A stretch of 6,993 bases of DNA from Acidobacteriota bacterium (GTDB lineage: Bacteria > Acidobacteriota > Terriglobia > Terriglobales > Acidobacteriaceae). Location: contig JAJZDO010000979.1 in the NCBI GenBank assembly GCA_021805955.1, positions 1 through 6,993 on the forward strand. The letters are read 5' to 3'. A model generated the notes under the pieces. The model did no database searches and was not told the origin of the DNA. It was given only the letters and a program-made list of their open reading frames with translations. Shown here piece after piece: positions 5,799 through 6,993 of the stretch (within the stretch, counting starts at the first letter, position 1; each line of letters begins with the position of its first letter). Position numbers and translations under genes: made by a program.

Positions 5799-6264
5799 GA
5801 CGCGCGGATGGCGGCGGCCAAACAGAGGTTTTTGCTTGATTGACGAGCTTGCGCCGGATGGGCATGGTGTTTTGCTGTCCCCGGATGCGCCCAAGGAACC
5901 CCAGAAGCTATGGGCAAAAAAAGACGGCACGAACATTTGATTGTCCGTGCCGGGAGGCCAGTGACGCAACTTGCTGAGGATGGAGCGCCATTCTGGATAC
6001 ATTCAGCGGCGCAGCTTCAATTCCTCTACAGAAATAGGATGCCATAGAATCCTCAATGATGCACGAAAAATTTGTATTTTCCATATATTTTTTTCGACTC
6101 TTCTTCCAAATTCCATAGAAGCGGGTGATTTTCGATGAGCGGAAGAAGCCCGATTTTGGGCCGACGGTTCCCTTCGTAGATTGATTCTAAAGATAGATAG
6201 CTCCAGATCCAGGCGGTATGCCATACTTGTGATGGCTACGCAGTGCGGGAAGCAGAAAGAGAAC
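5799..6264. other. Gene-poor region after the cyclase
   Basis: No recognisable protein is encoded here. The region holds a strong leftward intrinsic terminator (5916-5952) and an AT-rich stretch near 6060-6115. Leftward, a short ORF of 37 codons (6003-6116) ends about 50 bp before the terminator hairpin but has no Shine-Dalgarno. A weak leftward promoter-like pair, TTGGAA (6104-6109), 16 bases, then TATATG (6082-6087), would give a transcript of about 160 nt ending at the terminator. No intrinsic terminator for the cyclase itself is evident on the rightward strand. Confidence 0.5.
5916..5952 (-). terminator. Intrinsic (rho-independent) terminator, leftward
   Basis: Read leftward, the arm CGGCACGGACA (5952-5942) pairs with TGTTCGTGCCG (5935-5925) to give an 11-bp stem with a 6-nt loop (ATCAAA), followed after two bases (TC) by seven T residues (5922-5916). 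One inner pair is G-U in the leftward RNA but an A-C mismatch in the rightward RNA, and only the leftward strand has a T-run after the stem, so the direction is well supported. No recognised gene lies directly upstream on that strand. Confidence 0.82.
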
Positions 6265-6510
6265 ATGAAAATCTTACGGAAACGAGACTCGAAGATATCA
6301 GACCATGAAATTGCTGCAGGCCTTCCCATGAAGATGGGGGCAGGAAGGGGCCGTTGGTCAACGGCATTTCTGATGGGTGGGGCAGCACTGCTGGGAGCGA
6401 CCGCAGTGGCGCTCTGGAATCGGCGAACGATTGCGAACATGCGGATCCGAATTTTTTCAGAATCAGCGAAGCCGCAGCAGCAGGTAAATACCGATGAAGA
6501 GATTTTTTAA
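6265..6510 (+). CDS. Small single-span membrane protein, 81 aa, function unknown
   Basis: I do not recognise a named family. The predicted protein has a basic N-terminus (MKILRKRD), a soluble segment with GAGRGR near 25-30, one membrane helix at about 32-51 (FLMGGAALLGATAVALW), then a basic stop-transfer stretch (NRRTIANMRIR). The polar tail ends in acidic residues. By the positive-inside rule both flanks are basic, so topology is unclear. The ATG at 6265 is preceded only by a weak purine-rich site (AAAGAGA). Starts at 6232 or 6181 in the same frame are possible, but their added residues look non-conserved and no better ribosome site precedes them. The composition fits a protein far better than the antisense frame, which is Arg/Ser-rich. 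It stands alone, about 470 bp after the cyclase. Confidence 0.6.
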   Translation: MKILRKRDSKISDHEIAAGLPMKMGAGRGRWSTAFLMGGAALLGATAVALWNRRTIANMRIRIFSESAKPQQQVNTDEEIF

Positions 6511-6558
6511 ATTGCGCGTGGAAAGGCGCCGGGATTTTCAACAGTCGTGGATCGCTTT

Positions 6559-6822
6559 TCAACAGCACAATGGTTGCGCGTTGCCTTCAATAAGAGTATG
6601 TTCATGACTGGGCGTATAGAGCTCCGCAAGCGCATCTAGATATCTAGAGCAGAATTCGTAGTCCAGCAGAACGGAACTGCCTGATCCAGGCATCTTGTTC
6701 GCACTACCATTCCCATAGATAGCCAAGAAGACTTTCCGCAAATCCGGCTCGAACAGCGGGCATGCGGCGGGCGGATCGCCTCTTAATAAGTCGCCGGCAC
6801 GAAGCGGAGAACGACATTCCAT
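6559..6822 (-). CDS. Hypothetical 87-aa ORF, doubtful
   Basis: I do not recognise this product. From the ATG at 6822 it encodes an 87-residue soluble sequence with a plausible protein-like middle (FEPDLRKVFLAIYGNGSANK, then LLDYEFCSRYLDALAELY) and two terminal cysteines. There is no signal peptide or membrane helix. No Shine-Dalgarno precedes the ATG; a TTG at 6843 would add seven residues and also lacks one. Codon use is mixed, with several rare-looking codons (TTA, AGA, CTA), unlike the GC-rich codon choice of ilvE or the carboxypeptidase. It may be a small accessory gene, the remnant of a longer one or a chance ORF. It is divergent from the ORF that begins at 6921. Confidence 0.35.
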   Translation of the reverse strand: MECRSPLRAGDLLRGDPPAACPLFEPDLRKVFLAIYGNGSANKMPGSGSSVLLDYEFCSRYLDALAELYTPSHEHTLIEGNAQPLCC

Positions 6823-6862
6823 GCTGTAACGGAAAGTCGGCAAAAAAAAGATTCACTTTTGT

Positions 6863-6890
6863 TTGACAGTAGTAGCCAAATCTTGATAGT
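6863..6890 (+). promoter_or_regulatory. Sigma70-like promoter for the gene leaving the window
   Basis: A perfect -35 hexamer TTGACA (6863-6868) is followed after 16 bases by GATAGT (6885-6890), four of six matches to the -10 consensus; TAGTCT after 18 bases is an alternative. A run of eight A residues lies just upstream (6842-6849), as in an UP element. Transcription would start near 6897, about 24 bases before the GTG at 6921. Confidence 0.5.
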
Positions 6891-6920
6891 CTGGTTTGGT
6901 CGCGCAAAAAACAGTAGCCA

Positions 6921-6993
6921 GTGTCGAAAAGCAGTCATTCCTGGCCCCGCGCAAAGTTCGAGGACCTGCTGGAATCATCCGGCAGCTCGATCC
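6921..6993 (+). CDS. Start of an unidentified ORF, cut by the window edge
   Basis: A frame opening with GTG at 6921 stays open to the end of the window (24 codons). The visible residues start MSKSSHSWPRAKFEDLLE, a natural-looking soluble N-terminus too short to identify. A TAG at 6915-6917 in the same frame rules out an earlier start. No Shine-Dalgarno is visible; the bases just before the GTG are AGTAGCCA, a repeat of a sequence 42 bp upstream. The promoter-like element at 6863-6890 is correctly placed to drive it. Confidence 0.45.
   Translation, partial: MSKSSHSWPRAKFEDLLESSGSSI

Noticed and set aside
5773..5940. Rightward 55-codon ORF starting inside the cyclase 3' end
   Set aside because: It has no ribosome site, no protein-like features, and its stop lies in the loop of the leftward terminator; chance is the simpler explanation.
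6003..6440. Leftward 145-aa ORF ending just before the orphan terminator
   Set aside because: Its upstream half is an Arg/Ser-rich antisense of the more convincing membrane protein at 6265-6510. Only the last 37 codons look natural, and they lack a ribosome site. Its position near the terminator is reported as a finding instead.
6635..6648. Perfect 14-bp palindrome TCTAGATATCTAGA
   Set aside because: A palindrome of this length is expected by chance at a rate near one per 16 kb, and it lies inside a doubtful ORF away from any start, so it carries little weight alone.

Overview
The window reads as a stretch of a moderately GC-rich bacterial chromosome, most likely from the Acidobacteriota (family Acidobacteriaceae). 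That assignment is an inference from the mix of genes: a secreted S10 serine carboxypeptidase, a small secreted PCYC-motif protein and a polytopic membrane GGDEF protein. No sequence search was possible. There is no sign of an insertion sequence, prophage, CRISPR array, tRNA or rRNA, and most of the window is ordinary core or housekeeping DNA.

Layout. Positions 1-339 (+) hold the 3' third of queA (queuosine biosynthesis, cut by the window edge), followed by a short unrecognised ORF at 399-698 (+). Three genes then run leftward. The first in transcription order is a secreted 153-aa protein with a PCYC cysteine cluster (3706-4167). Next comes ilvE, a branched-chain aminotransferase (2573-3514), which has a perfect TATAAT box and a strong Shine-Dalgarno. 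Last is a secreted S10 serine carboxypeptidase (667-2322). The carboxypeptidase overlaps the unknown ORF tail-to-tail by 32 bp. Gaps of about 190 and 250 bp separate the three leftward genes, so they need not form one operon.

A divergent intergenic region (4168-4556) leads into a rightward diguanylate cyclase gene (4557-5798), whose product has a multi-span membrane domain and intact GGDEF and RxxD sites. The cyclase start has no Shine-Dalgarno of its own. It overlaps the end of a 33-codon ORF (4462-4563) that does have a good one, which suggests a leader peptide with translational coupling. A 16-bp interrupted palindrome lies at the likely promoter.

The last 1.2 kb is sparse. It holds a convincing intrinsic terminator pointing leftward (5916-5952) with no recognised gene feeding it, a small single-span membrane protein (6265-6510, +), a doubtful leftward ORF (6559-6822) and a promoter-like TTGACA element. 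The 5' end of a rightward ORF that leaves the window begins at 6921.

How the genes work together: no single pathway joins them. queA and ilvE are independent housekeeping functions, the carboxypeptidase and PCYC protein act outside the cytoplasm, and the cyclase makes the second messenger c-di-GMP. I found no convincing new multi-gene system. The best leads are the coupled leader ORF of the cyclase and the orphan terminator.
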